A stretch of DNA of 64,000 bases from Ferdinandcohnia sp036962705. GTDB taxonomy: Bacteria; Bacillota; Bacilli; Bacillales; Bacillaceae_L. Positions 17,301 through 24,827 of this stretch are shown here, piece after piece (positions within the stretch are counted from its first letter, which is position 1; each line of letters starts with the position of its first letter). The notes under the pieces were generated by a model. The model saw nothing but the letters and a program-made list of their open reading frames with translations. It was not told the DNA's origin and did no database searches. The DNA is taken from positions 83,594 to 147,593 of the forward strand of contig NZ_JBALOQ010000007.1 in assembly GCF_036962705.1 (NCBI RefSeq), written 5' to 3'. The position numbers and the translations under genes were made by a program.

Positions 17301-17612
17301 TTCAACATAAAGAAGGAGTTCCGTTCCGAAACCTTGGTAATTTTTTCGAATCGCATAGACCACATATGTTAGAAAAGGAATAATGTCGTCATCATTCGTC
17401 CCCACACTATACCAGCATGACGTATTTTTTTGATCATGAATAAAGGATGCAAGCGCAGTTGTTTTTCCGTAACCGGCTCCAGAATGCAAGATGGTTAGGG
17501 GATATCGTGAAATCGTTTTCATTTTTTTCATTAAAGACGGTCTTCGTAAAATGATGTCCTTTAAATTGGGTGGAGTTATTTTTGTTTGTAGAACTTGTAT
17601 CTTAGTCCCCAT
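14376..17612 (-). CDS. Giant STAND (MalT-like) regulator with C-terminal SARP/BTAD module
   Basis: 1078 aa. The N-terminal half is a MalT-type STAND NTPase: Walker A GAGYGKTT at 45-52, Walker B VMLVIDDYH at about 133-141, and a winged-helix region near 250-320. Residues about 360-820 are TPR-like helical repeats. In place of the LuxR HTH of MalT, the C-terminus from residue 827 (LRIQTLGRFRVWLGSQEV, then QRGKAKELLELF) is an OmpR-like winged helix, followed by a bacterial transcriptional activation domain to about 1076. This is the SARP-like arrangement, reversed relative to AfsR. Such proteins are inducer- and ATP-dependent activators. Start ATG 17612 with GGGAGG 7 nt upstream. It is monocistronic. 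The paired AGTTACA promoters of the cluster are its likely targets. Confidence 0.9.
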   Translation of the reverse strand: MGTKIQVLQTKITPPNLKDIILRRPSLMKKMKTISRYPLTILHSGAGYGKTTALASFIHDQKNTSCWYSVGTNDDDIIPFLTYVVYAIRKNYQGFGTELLLYVENIERYVRDEEIRTLCSLFINEITVLNQDVMLVIDDYHIIQHSSSIDHWMSWLIQHLPMNLNLVISSRIKPSWDFLTSMTVKGELLELKQRDLMFSFDEVEVLLSDFYEGDMADQDIEKIYSLTEGWIIAIGMIRGQLSSDGGLEAILNNKSKSLDELFRFLAMEVFMKQPPMVQQFLENTCIFDELNGKVCDEVLGIRSSGEMLKELSDHNLFLLSIGEGQYRYHALFKEFLEQRLFSTNERHFNNLHIQTARFYQRIGDFNQAIYHLEATGDFERIAEILHHYGEKMIQNGQLEGLLDRIEKIPESLMNHYYLLWLYKGEALRYRCSYKEAEDCYIKTIHFANSARDLEGLSKAYEGQAKIYLDTIQPGKAERYLLQAIEALEENEVSSSVDKSRVYQLMAENLANAGHANKAKKWYEKGRELNIPLLDGNLESRLYLRTGKLVEAKKILSQKKVVEKDQKTVHLQQSHRETDLLLSFIESLMGNGQAAKELAESGIKQGVQFQAPFVEACGWMRMGHAVQLLDKYDASLATQCYQTALEIMDEINVARGKAEPLMGLCILYGNRGIYERAIEFGNKALEETEKVKDAWLSALILLCMGISSVHNEKWEDANIYLKRCEALFGNCGDQYGMVLTQLWLAFLHFHQKDKDAFNEVITSFLKKLQVGGYDFILTKRTTFGPLDLYNVVPLLLNAQKEGIHLPYVNQLLNNLGYSNITSHPGYTLRIQTLGRFRVWLGSQEVEESDWQRGKAKELLELFVTMRNTTIAREEIFSILWPDHDEAAAARDFKVALNALNNALEPNRVARSTPFFIGRIGSSYGLNQQAGYQLDIIEFEEWVHAGLHEKDTEQIIKCLRRALEFYEGDYLPNRRYEDWCLSERERLQVLFLRGAERIAQCFVQTEKFDEAIYWCEQILAKDRTWEEAYRLLMFCYYHKNNRPQAIKWYKKCVSALEDELGVDPMQPTKQMYDMILQHQN

Positions 17613-17640
17613 TCCACAACCTCCCTTCTATCAAATGCGC

Positions 17641-17662
17641 CTTGTGCTAATTTGCACCAAAG
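17641..17662. promoter_or_regulatory. Inverted repeat in the leader of the STAND/BTAD regulator
   Basis: CTTGTGC and GCACCAAG arms flank an AT-rich 6-nt centre about 30-50 nt before the regulator's ATG. It could be an operator or an mRNA hairpin. The arms are short and imperfect, so this is only a candidate. Confidence 0.3.
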
Positions 17663-17702
17663 TTAATTCATAATTTTGGTACTATTTTATCATATCCAAG
17701 CC

Positions 17703-17734
17703 AAAAAAGAACTCGAATTTCGACTGAGTTCTTT
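17703..17734 (-). terminator. Terminator of the sipV operon
   Basis: AAAGAACTC (17706-17714) pairs with GAGTTCTTT (17726-17734). On the minus strand the hairpin runs into six Ts. It lies 30 nt past the signal peptidase stop. Confidence 0.8.
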
Positions 17735-17763
17735 GACAATGTTATTTATGAAATCAATTTTCA

Positions 17764-18324
17764 TTAATTTAATAATTCCAATTTGTCGAAAGGCCAGTAT
17801 TTTATGTTTACCTTTCCAACAACCTGCTCCATACTAACAAACCCGAAATGGCGGCTATCCCAGCTGTCTAAGCGATTATCACCTATAACGAAAATATGAT
17901 TTTCCGGAACGGTTGATTCCCCTGCTACTTCTTCAAGGGTGAAGTCGCCTGTTAATTGACCTACAAATATTTCTTTTTTAAATTTATCTAGGAATGGTTC
18001 AGAAATACTCTTCCCATTGACATAAAGCACATCATCCCGATATTCAATTGTGTCTCCAGGCAAACCGATGACTCGTTTTACAAAATCCTCTTCTTTATTT
18101 TTATGAAATACAACGATATCAAAGCGATCAAGCTCCCCTATTTTCATCCCAATCTTGTTGACCATTAAAAGGTTACCATCCTCAAGGGTTGGCATCATTG
18201 ATTCGCCTTCAACTATGTAGTTCGTAAAAAAAAAGGTTCGCAAAAATACAACGATGACGAGACTGATTCCTAAAGATTTAATAAAAGAAAAATTGCGTTT
18301 ATTCTTAGCTGGGGTTTCCTCCAT
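17764..18324 (-). CDS. sipV: Type I signal peptidase
   Basis: 186-aa S26 protease that cleaves signal peptides on the outer face of the membrane. One N-terminal membrane anchor (about 14-33) is followed by the catalytic Ser42 in GESMMPTL and Lys83 in DFVKRVIGLPGD; box E GDNRLDSWDSRHFG lies near 150. Length and single anchor fit the Sip family of Bacillus. The gene follows a TVP38-family gene, as yhjE-sipV does in B. subtilis, hence the symbol; by sequence alone sipS/T/V cannot be separated. Confidence 0.85.
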   Translation of the reverse strand: MEETPAKNKRNFSFIKSLGISLVIVVFLRTFFFTNYIVEGESMMPTLEDGNLLMVNKIGMKIGELDRFDIVVFHKNKEEDFVKRVIGLPGDTIEYRDDVLYVNGKSISEPFLDKFKKEIFVGQLTGDFTLEEVAGESTVPENHIFVIGDNRLDSWDSRHFGFVSMEQVVGKVNIKYWPFDKLELLN

Positions 18325-18351
18325 TCCAACTCCACCCTTCGTTTTATCGTA

Positions 18352-18972
18352 TTAGGCCTCATCCTCCTTAAGGAGCTTTGGCTTTACCTTCAACCATGTT
18401 TCCACTCTTTTTCCGACAATCCAAAGCACAAATATGATGATAGCCACAATAATGGTTCGGACTGGTTGTTGGAAAAGAGCTCGTATATCATAGCCTATGA
18501 AACTAATGGTGAATATCATTACTAATTTTCCACTTAAAACGGCTAAAACAAATTGAGGTGTACTTACCCTTGATAACCCGGCTACTAAATTTATCGCAGC
18601 AGACGGGGTGAAAGGAAAGCATAATAGGAGAAATAAAGGTCCAAATCCATGCCTTTCAACCCAGTTGATTAGACTCTTTACCTTTTGATGTCGACTGACA
18701 AATGAAAAGAATCGTTTTTGACCGTACCTACGAACCAGAAAGAAGACAAGCAAAGAACCACCAATGGCTCCTATCCATGAATATAAAAATCCAAGCCAAA
18801 GTCCAAATGCATTCGCATTGGCAACAACAAATGCCACCAGTGGCAGAAACGGTAGAAACGCTTCTAGCATGGGAAGAACAATTCCAGGCAATGGACCAAA
18901 TGACCGGTATTCCCTTAATAGTTCATCAATATTTTTTAATGTAATAAGTTCTTTGATCGTTTCAATATCCAT
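18352..18972 (-). CDS. yhjE: TVP38/TMEM64 (VTT/DedA-like) membrane protein
   Basis: 206 aa from ATG 18972, which has AGGAG 6 nt upstream; the in-frame start at 19005 has none. About five to six hydrophobic segments with the VTT-domain features: a proline-rich re-entrant region (GPLPGIVLPMLEAFLPFLPL, about 27-46), ARG-type basic VRRYGQKR, and FPFTPSAAINLVAGLSRV. Members of this family act in lipid scrambling or transport; the function of YhjE itself is not known. It is in an operon with the signal peptidase (27-bp gap). Confidence 0.82.
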   Translation of the reverse strand: MDIETIKELITLKNIDELLREYRSFGPLPGIVLPMLEAFLPFLPLVAFVVANANAFGLWLGFLYSWIGAIGGSLLVFFLVRRYGQKRFFSFVSRHQKVKSLINWVERHGFGPLFLLLCFPFTPSAAINLVAGLSRVSTPQFVLAVLSGKLVMIFTISFIGYDIRALFQQPVRTIIVAIIIFVLWIVGKRVETWLKVKPKLLKEDEA

Positions 18973-19087
18973 AGGTCTCTCCTTGCAAAAAATCAAATCC
19001 AGCATAGCGGATACGTTAATTTTGTCTTACTTCATATTGTACACCCATTTGGGCATTCCTACCAAAAAATTCACTTAAAAAAATAAA

Positions 19088-19345
19088 AATGCAAGCGCCT
19101 TGAAGGGAACATCGACTAACTACTGCCACGTCCTGTGGCAAACGTCGATGTCAGCACTTCCTCGAAAATGCTTTGCATTTTCTTCGTGCGATGATTATGC
19201 TCCCGAAGCCTTTCTTGTCCTGTGCAGGTCCGACAAGCAAGAAAAGCTGGCTAGAAGGATGCCTTTTATCCTTCTTGACAGTTATTGGCTAGACCAGAGA
19301 GGGGCTAGGCGCTGGAGCTGGACTTGGATACACTCATTAAGAATA
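19088..19345. repeat. Structured intergenic repeat (GCGCCT...CTGGAGCT family)
   Basis: This non-coding stretch between yhjE and the S9 peptidase starts with gcaagcgcctt and ends with aggcgctggagctggac. It contains several nested hairpins: TGCCAC/GTGGCA, ACATCGAC/GTCGATGT, AAAATGC/GCATTTT, CTTGTC/GACAAG and AGAAGGAT/ATCCTTCT. The terminal GCGxCTGGAGCT motif recurs at 22734-22751 (reverse) and 41427-41440. I recognise such elements as a dispersed repeat class common in Bacillus-group intergenic regions. It encodes no protein I can support. Confidence 0.6.
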
Positions 19346-19381
19346 ATCCACAAAGTTAAATTTTATCATTTCCTAGTACAC

Positions 19382-19412
19382 AAAAAGACACTAGCGAAAA
19401 CTAGTGCCTTTT
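19382..19412 (-). terminator. Terminator of the S9 peptidase gene
   Basis: An AAGACACTAG/CTAGTGCCTT stem with loop CGAAAA; on the minus strand it runs into TTTTT. It follows the peptidase stop by 6 nt. Confidence 0.75.
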
Positions 19413-19417
19413 CTTTC

Positions 19418-21409
19418 TTATCCTAAATATTCTACAAACCAGTCTTTAATATGGTTGAGGCGTGATAATCTTAATTTTGGATTTCCGCTTCTTGATAATT
19501 CATGGTTGCTACCTGGAAAACGAACAAATTTTGTTGGTTTCTTTTGATGCTTCAATGCCACGTAGAACTGTTCAGCCTGTTCGATTGGACAACGGAAATC
19601 GCGCTCCCCATGGATAATTAATAATGGTGTTTCCACATTTCCCACATATTTTAGTGGGGAATGATCCCATAACTTTTCAGCATCTTCAAGTAGATTGCCT
19701 TTTAGCTCCCATTCAGTAAAGAAGTATCCAATATCACTTACCCCATAAAAGCTAAGCCAGTTTGAGATTGAACGTTGAGTAACCGCAGCTTTAAATTTAT
19801 TTGTGTGACCAACAATCCAGTTTGTCATGAAACCACCATAGCTACCACCGGTTACACCAAGTTTTGTTTCATCTACAAAATCAAAGTGTTCGACTGCATA
19901 GTCAGTTGCTGCCATAACATCTAAATAGTCCTTTCCTCCATAGTCACCTCGAACAGCATCAACAAATTGCTGCCCATAGCCATGACTACCACGAGGATTC
20001 GTGAAGACTACAACAAAACCCTTACCTGTTAATACCTGGAACTCATGGAAATATGTATTTGCATACATTGCATGAGGACCTCCATGAACTTCAACAATGG
20101 TCGGATATTTTTTACCCTCTTCATAACCAAATGGCTTCATGACCCAACCATTAATTTCCCAGCCATCTGGGGCATTGAATGTAAAAGGCTCTGCGTTTGA
20201 GAGTTCAATCTCCTGTAAAAAGGAATCATTCACATTTGTAAGTCGATTCAATTCACCAGTACTTAAATCCAAGTAATAAAGATCGCCAGGCTCAGTTGGT
20301 TTACTGATTCCTACCACTGCCTTATGATTATGTACCGTTAATGCAAAAACATGTTGATTTTCAAATAAAGATGGATATACTTCACCTTCAATGGATCCAT
20401 AATAAACTCCCGTATTGCCATGGTTAGATAATAGGAAATAGAAACTTCTACTATCATCATTCCATATAACACCAGTATTTGAACCGCCTAATTGGAAGTC
20501 TGCAGCAACACAATCTCCAACATATGCATCGAGCTCACTTGTTAAACAAGTAAATTCTGAGCTATCAACTGTGTAAAGCCAGATTTTCGGCAAAGTTGCA
20601 CCTGCGAATTCTTGTTCTTGTCCAATGCATGCAATGTATTTGCCATCTGGGGACCAAGATGGTAAGCCAAAGTTACCAGTGCTGCCCGTAATCTTATGAT
20701 AGCTTTTATCTTTTACTGACATCACATATACATCAGAGATTAAATTATAATCTGAATCCTCACTAATATCACCAACGAATGTAATTTTCGTTCCATCTGG
20801 TGACCAACCGCCTGCTGCATAATCATATTCTCCTGATGTTAGCTGCTCTACTTCACCAGAAACAATGTCAAGTACAGCAAGATGTTGATTCTTATTATCT
20901 AAAAAGCCTGAAGCATCGGATTTATAACGAATTCGCTCGACAACCATTGGCTCAAGCTTCTTTTCTTCCTCATCCTTTTTCTTCTTTTCTTTATCTGTGA
21001 TACTTTCATCAGGAGCTAAAGAAGTTGTAAATAAAATTTTTGAACCATCTGGTGACCAAATTGGATTTCTAGCACCATTCACACAATATGTAATTTGCTT
21101 TGGCTCACCACCGTTTGCATTCATAACATGAATTTGCTGTTTTCCTGAACGATTTGATACAAACGCAACTGATTCACCATCAGGAGACCAACGCGGTGTC
21201 CCATCTCGAACATCCCCAAAGGTCCACTGTGTGACCTTCCCATCTACGGTTCCTACATATAAATGTGAGTTATACTCATGCTTTTCCTTATTAATTTCTG
21301 TCTCCACGAACATAAAATTGCGCCCATCTGGAGAAAATTGTGGGTCATTGACTGTTTTTAATTCATATAAATCCTCGGCAACGATTCCTCTGCGCTTTTT
21401 CTCTGTCAT
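19418..21409 (-). CDS. S9 family peptidase (acylaminoacyl-peptidase, YuxL-like)
   Basis: 663 aa from ATG 21409 (GGGAG upstream); the in-frame ATG at 21466 lacks an RBS. The N-terminal two thirds is a beta-propeller built of TolB/WD40-like repeats, seen as repeated SPDG motifs (for example WSPDGESVAFVSNRSG). The C-terminal third is an alpha/beta hydrolase with GGSYGG (Ser523), Asp604 (HGERDFRC) and His636 (GSNHELS). This is the prolyl oligopeptidase layout of cytoplasmic acylaminoacyl-peptidases. It has no signal peptide and is monocistronic. B. subtilis YuxL is of similar length and is the likely counterpart. Confidence 0.9.
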   Translation of the reverse strand: MTEKKRRGIVAEDLYELKTVNDPQFSPDGRNFMFVETEINKEKHEYNSHLYVGTVDGKVTQWTFGDVRDGTPRWSPDGESVAFVSNRSGKQQIHVMNANGGEPKQITYCVNGARNPIWSPDGSKILFTTSLAPDESITDKEKKKKDEEEKKLEPMVVERIRYKSDASGFLDNKNQHLAVLDIVSGEVEQLTSGEYDYAAGGWSPDGTKITFVGDISEDSDYNLISDVYVMSVKDKSYHKITGSTGNFGLPSWSPDGKYIACIGQEQEFAGATLPKIWLYTVDSSEFTCLTSELDAYVGDCVAADFQLGGSNTGVIWNDDSRSFYFLLSNHGNTGVYYGSIEGEVYPSLFENQHVFALTVHNHKAVVGISKPTEPGDLYYLDLSTGELNRLTNVNDSFLQEIELSNAEPFTFNAPDGWEINGWVMKPFGYEEGKKYPTIVEVHGGPHAMYANTYFHEFQVLTGKGFVVVFTNPRGSHGYGQQFVDAVRGDYGGKDYLDVMAATDYAVEHFDFVDETKLGVTGGSYGGFMTNWIVGHTNKFKAAVTQRSISNWLSFYGVSDIGYFFTEWELKGNLLEDAEKLWDHSPLKYVGNVETPLLIIHGERDFRCPIEQAEQFYVALKHQKKPTKFVRFPGSNHELSRSGNPKLRLSRLNHIKDWFVEYLG

Positions 21410-21586
21410 CCTTCTCCCGTCCTTTTTTACAGAATTGTCAAAGTAGTTTAGTACTTCTTTTTCCATTATGCACTACAAATTTAATTATTTCGACACCAGA
21501 AATAATTTCTCCTTCACTTTTCTTGATTATTTTTAAAAAATGCCGTATCATATATACAAACGTACGTTCTTGAAAGAGGGATAATC

Positions 21587-21952
21587 ATGACAAGAATACC
21601 TGAGGATGACCGTGATATTTTTGAAAAAGCCATCTTTTTACCAATGGTTCTTACCATCCTTAATCGTGATCTTTCAGCAATAGAAACGGCTGGCTTTAAG
21701 TTAAAAAAGCCCTATCTCCATTTGCTTGAACATACAATGAAGAAAGTACAAAAAGACCTCTACACAATCAAACAACAAATGAAAAAGAAAAATATGAAGG
21801 TATGGGAAAAACAGAGAGATGAGGCATTTACTCTATTTTCATTCATGTATCGAGGCTATGAAGAGGAGCATAACTACTTTAACCCACGGATTCGAAATGA
21901 AGTTCAACTGCTACTTGAATCTTATTTTATCGAGAAAAATGTCAGTGAGTAA
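21587..21952 (+). CDS. yhjD: YhjD-like small protein
   Basis: 121 aa, helical and charged, with no membrane segment or catalytic motif (MTRIPEDDRDIFEKAIFLPM at the N-terminus). AAAGAGGG precedes the ATG. From memory it resembles YhjD of B. subtilis, which is also a near neighbour of comK, yhjE and sipV, so position supports the name. Function unknown. It is divergent from the S9 peptidase gene. Confidence 0.65.
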   Translation: MTRIPEDDRDIFEKAIFLPMVLTILNRDLSAIETAGFKLKKPYLHLLEHTMKKVQKDLYTIKQQMKKKNMKVWEKQRDEAFTLFSFMYRGYEEEHNYFNPRIRNEVQLLLESYFIEKNVSE

Positions 21953-22015
21953 TATTCGACAATTAAAGGTAAGGGCAAATTTTTTAATGTTCCATATTTA
22001 TTTTTTGGTTCAGTT

Positions 22016-22555
22016 CTATTTGGGTAAGCTTTCGTTGTTTTGAGGATTTAACACAAAATTAATGCGTTTATTTGGTTTATCCATTCGGTTTGTAACAATT
22101 GTCCGCAGCTGTGCAGTTCTATGGAGTTGGTTCTGGAAGGAGCCCTTCGAGATTTGCAGTTGAATTTCTTGCTTGTTTGTAAAAATAACTCTTGTTTTCT
22201 CATGTAGACTATACTCGCAATCTGACACATAATTATGTGAAAGCCATGCACAGTCCTGTTTCGTTGGAGAAGCAGTCGGAAATAGAAAAATCTTATTAGA
22301 GGCTTCTACAATTATCGGAGCCTTATGGGTCACCCCCATGATTTCACGCGTTCCTTCTTGCCTGCCTTTAAGTGAGCTTCCAAAATAACGGCAGCTTCGG
22401 TCGACAATCTCAGTAGGTTTCATGGCTACTACATATTCACCTTCTACTTCGAGCACTCTTGAACAGGTATTGCTTCCTACTTCAATCGGAAGTACCGCCA
22501 TTGTGTCAGGATTAATCTCATATTCTACTAAATAATTTCTATTCTTTACTTCCAT
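22016..22555 (-). CDS. comK: Competence transcription factor ComK
   Basis: 179 aa. Diagnostic stretches shared with B. subtilis ComK: MKPTEIVDRSCRYFGSSLKG, THKAPIIVEASNKIFLFPT and FQNQLHRTAQLRT. ComK binds AAAA-N5-TTTT boxes in the minor groove and switches on DNA-uptake genes. The C-terminus (INFVLNPQNNESLPK) keeps a trace of the FMLYP region used by MecA but lacks the last residues of the B. subtilis protein, so proteolytic control could differ. No perfect pair of ComK boxes is visible upstream; instead there are alternating GGTAT/ATACC motifs (22612-22641). Start ATG 22555 with AAAGGGG upstream. Confidence 0.92.
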   Translation of the reverse strand: MEVKNRNYLVEYEINPDTMAVLPIEVGSNTCSRVLEVEGEYVVAMKPTEIVDRSCRYFGSSLKGRQEGTREIMGVTHKAPIIVEASNKIFLFPTASPTKQDCAWLSHNYVSDCEYSLHEKTRVIFTNKQEIQLQISKGSFQNQLHRTAQLRTIVTNRMDKPNKRINFVLNPQNNESLPK

Positions 22556-22611
22556 TCATTCATCCCCTTTCGAATTAATTCAATTTTTAAACTAATGAAA
22601 GCAGTTTCATA

Positions 22612-22641
22612 ATACCATTTATAGGTATTTATAACTATACC
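22612..22641. promoter_or_regulatory. Alternating ATACC/GGTAT motifs upstream of comK
   Basis: ATACC (22612-22616), GGTAT (22624-22628) and ATACC (22637-22641) make two overlapping inverted repeats 57-86 nt before the comK ATG. This is an AT-rich candidate binding region for a regulator of comK. No regulator can be assigned. Confidence 0.3.
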
Positions 22642-22659
22642 ATTCACAAAATGTTCACA

Positions 22660-22721
22660 AAAAAAAGTGGAATTCTTTTTAAAATGCTCTTTTAAAAGAG
22701 AATTTTTAAAGGAATTCCACT
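22660..22721 (-). terminator. Terminator of the 70-aa protein gene
   Basis: Long hairpin with outer arms AGTGGAATTC (22666-22675) and GAATTCCACT (22712-22721) and an inner CTCTTTTAAAAGAG palindrome. On the minus strand it ends in eight Ts. It may also insulate comK. Confidence 0.7.
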
Positions 22722-22724
22722 ACG

Positions 22725-22850
22725 CTTTTTGCTTGCCTAGCTCCAGGCGTCTCCGACTCTTTTGTTTAGATAATCGCTTTGCGAAGGTTGAGTTCGTCTT
22801 ATGCTTTTCGTCGATATGCAGACGTGCTTAGCGATTTTCTCATGAATTCT
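22725..22850. repeat. Second member of the CTGGAGCT intergenic repeat family
   Basis: Read on the minus strand, the segment ends with gacgcctggagctaggcaagc, sharing the GCxCCTGGAGCT terminal motif with the elements at 19088 and 41320. The outer part contains AGACG/CGTCT-type complementary tracts. It abuts the stop of the small gene at 22840. Confidence 0.5.
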
Positions 22851-23052
22851 CATTAATTTGACCAAGTTCCTTTTGAGCAAGATATGCATTTGCTTGTTCT
22901 AATGTAGTATGCTCGTCAATCGAATTACCTGCATAGACAGATTCTGAAAGAAAAGGATTATTTGTATCAAGTGCATTTGACATCCCGAAAACCGGATTTA
23001 ATGGCGTATTCATTGGGATATCGTGATTTGAATGTTCATCTGGATTTCTCAT
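22840..23052 (-). CDS. Small hydrophilic protein, 70 aa, unknown
   Basis: Start ATG 23052, with GGAGG 9 nt upstream, followed by a strong terminator, so it is a real monocistronic gene. The product is acidic and Asn/Glu/Pro-rich (N-terminus MRNPDEHSNHDIPMNTPLNP) with a likely C-terminal helix (TTLEQANAYLAQKELGQINENS). No Cys pair, signal or membrane segment. It looks like the small, disordered, possibly spore-associated proteins common in Bacillus, but I do not recognise it. Confidence 0.65.
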   Translation of the reverse strand: MRNPDEHSNHDIPMNTPLNPVFGMSNALDTNNPFLSESVYAGNSIDEHTTLEQANAYLAQKELGQINENS

Positions 23053-23207
23053 TTTTTTCCACCTCCATTACTATCATGCATGTAAAAGATAAATATCATA
23101 CAAGTGTTTCAAGTATTCCAATTATATTTTTAAAAAATCTAAAAATTCAGTTGATTTTGCGTACCCACCTAAATATACTATTAAAAAGGGTTTAGGGGTG
23201 AGCTTTC

Positions 23208-23447
23208 ATGAAAAAAAGAAAAACGTACTCTGAAATCATGAAATCACGGGATACGAAAACATTTAAAACATCAAAAGAATCAGTATTAGATATATATATT
23301 CAAATGATTATTGATGAGAGCCTATTCAAACGAAAAAAAGAACTTCTGGAAACAAAGGTTAATGAAGCGATTGATACCAGAAATGAAGGTTTGTTTATGG
23401 AAGCATCGGCAGAATACCGCAAACTGTTTAGCAAAACGATACAATAA
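23208..23447 (+). CDS. IDEAL-domain protein
   Basis: 79 aa. The C-terminal half (IDESLFKRKKELLETKVNEA, then IDTRNEGLFMEASAEYRKL) fits the IDEAL domain, a short helical module named after its IDEAL motif and found in small Bacillus proteins of unknown role. The N-terminus is basic (MKKRKTYSEI). AGGGGTGAG precedes the ATG. It is transcribed alone and ends at the shared terminator with aceA. Confidence 0.7.
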   Translation: MKKRKTYSEIMKSRDTKTFKTSKESVLDIYIQMIIDESLFKRKKELLETKVNEAIDTRNEGLFMEASAEYRKLFSKTIQ

Positions 23448-23464
23448 ATGAAACCCGGTAACGT

Positions 23465-23503
23465 AAAAAAAAACTGACTAACAATAGTTAGCCAGTTTTT
23501 TCA
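23465..23503. terminator. Bidirectional terminator, IDEAL gene / aceA
   Basis: AACTGACTAAC (23472-23482) and GTTAGCCAGTT (23487-23497) pair around an AATA loop with one A-C mismatch. An A run on the left and a T run on the right make it usable from both strands. Confidence 0.8.
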
Positions 23504-23513
23504 TGAGCTATTT

Positions 23514-24791
23514 TTAATTCGTAAATTGCGCTTCTTCTGTAGAACCTTTTAAAGCAGTTGTTGAAGATGTTCCGCCTGTAATTACCTGAGCCACTTCATC
23601 AAAGTAGCCTGTTCCTACTTCGCGTTGATGGCGAGTTGCTGTGTAGCCATATTTTTCACTTGCAAATTCAGCCTGCTGAAGCTCTGAATATGCTCCCATT
23701 CCTCTTTCCTTATAGCCTCTAGCCAATTCAAACATGCTGTGGTTTAATGCATGGAATCCAGCTAATGTAACAAATTGGAATTTGTAACCCATCTTTCCGA
23801 TTTCCTTTTGGAAGTTTTCAATTGTATCTTCATCAAGCTTCTTTTTCCAATTAAAAGATGGAGAGCAATTATAGGCTAATAGCTTACCAGGAAACCTCGC
23901 ATGAATGGCATCTGCAAATCGTTTTGCCTGTTCTAAGTCTGGCTCAGATGTTTCACACCAAATTAAATCCGCATATGGTGCATATGCTAAACCGCGTGCT
24001 ATTGCTTGATCGAGTCCCGCTTTTGTGCGGAAGAAGCCTTCAGGTGTTCGTTCCCCTGTAATAAATTCCTGATCAACAGGGTCGATATCACTTGTAATAA
24101 GGTCTGCTGCATCAGCATCTGTTCTTGCCACTAAAATCGTCGGAACCCCCATCACGTCAGCCGCAAGTCGTGCAGAAATTAAATTACGTACTGCTGTTTG
24201 CGTTGGTAATAATACTTTTCCACCTAAATGGCCGCATTTCTTTTCAGAGGAAAGCTGGTCTTCAAAATGTACACCAGCAGCTCCTGCTTCGATCATGCCC
24301 TTCATTAGCTCAAAGACATTCAACTGGCCGCCGAATCCTGCCTCCGCATCTGCCACTATTGGAGCAAACCAGTCCGTATCACCCTCCCCTTCCATATGCT
24401 GAATTTGATCAGCACGTTGTAAAGCCTGATTAATACGCTTTACAACACTTGGAACACTGTTTGCTGGGTATAAGCTTTGGTCCGGATACATATGCCCAGA
24501 AAGGTTAGCATCTGCAGCAACCTGCCAGCCACTTAAATAGATTGCCTTAAGACCTGCTTTTACCTGCTGAACAGCCTGATTACCGGTTAATGCACCTAGT
24601 GCATGAATATAATCCTCAGTCTGAAGATGATTCCATAGTTTTTCAGACCCTATACGTGCCAAAGTATGCTCAATATCGATTGAACCACGTAAACGAATGA
24701 CATCCTCAGCATTGTATAGTCTTTCTATTCCTTTCCATCTTGAATCCATTTCCCAGCTTTCTTGTAATTTTTGAATTCTTTCATTTGTCAT
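23514..24791 (-). CDS. aceA: Isocitrate lyase
   Basis: 425 aa, the usual length of bacterial isocitrate lyase. Signature KKCGH at 184-188 (catalytic Cys186). SGWQVAADANLSGHMYPDQSLYP and the C-terminal EREVGTGYFDEVAQVI region are characteristic. It splits isocitrate to glyoxylate and succinate. It follows aceB by 36 bp in one operon, so the full glyoxylate shunt is present, unlike in B. subtilis 168. RBS GGGAGG precedes ATG 24791. It is distinct from the methylisocitrate lyase at 43582. Confidence 0.96.
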   Translation of the reverse strand: MTNERIQKLQESWEMDSRWKGIERLYNAEDVIRLRGSIDIEHTLARIGSEKLWNHLQTEDYIHALGALTGNQAVQQVKAGLKAIYLSGWQVAADANLSGHMYPDQSLYPANSVPSVVKRINQALQRADQIQHMEGEGDTDWFAPIVADAEAGFGGQLNVFELMKGMIEAGAAGVHFEDQLSSEKKCGHLGGKVLLPTQTAVRNLISARLAADVMGVPTILVARTDADAADLITSDIDPVDQEFITGERTPEGFFRTKAGLDQAIARGLAYAPYADLIWCETSEPDLEQAKRFADAIHARFPGKLLAYNCSPSFNWKKKLDEDTIENFQKEIGKMGYKFQFVTLAGFHALNHSMFELARGYKERGMGAYSELQQAEFASEKYGYTATRHQREVGTGYFDEVAQVITGGTSSTTALKGSTEEAQFTN

Positions 24792-24827
24792 TTTGAATTC
24801 CTCCCAATTATTTTATAATCTTTTAAT

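Noticed and set aside
19100..19426. Plus-strand 108-aa ORF
   Set aside because: It runs through the structured intergenic repeat and the S9 peptidase terminator, has no RBS and no protein-like composition.
22556..22665. Canonical ComK boxes upstream of comK
   Set aside because: No clean AAAA-N5-TTTT pair at proper spacing could be found by eye.
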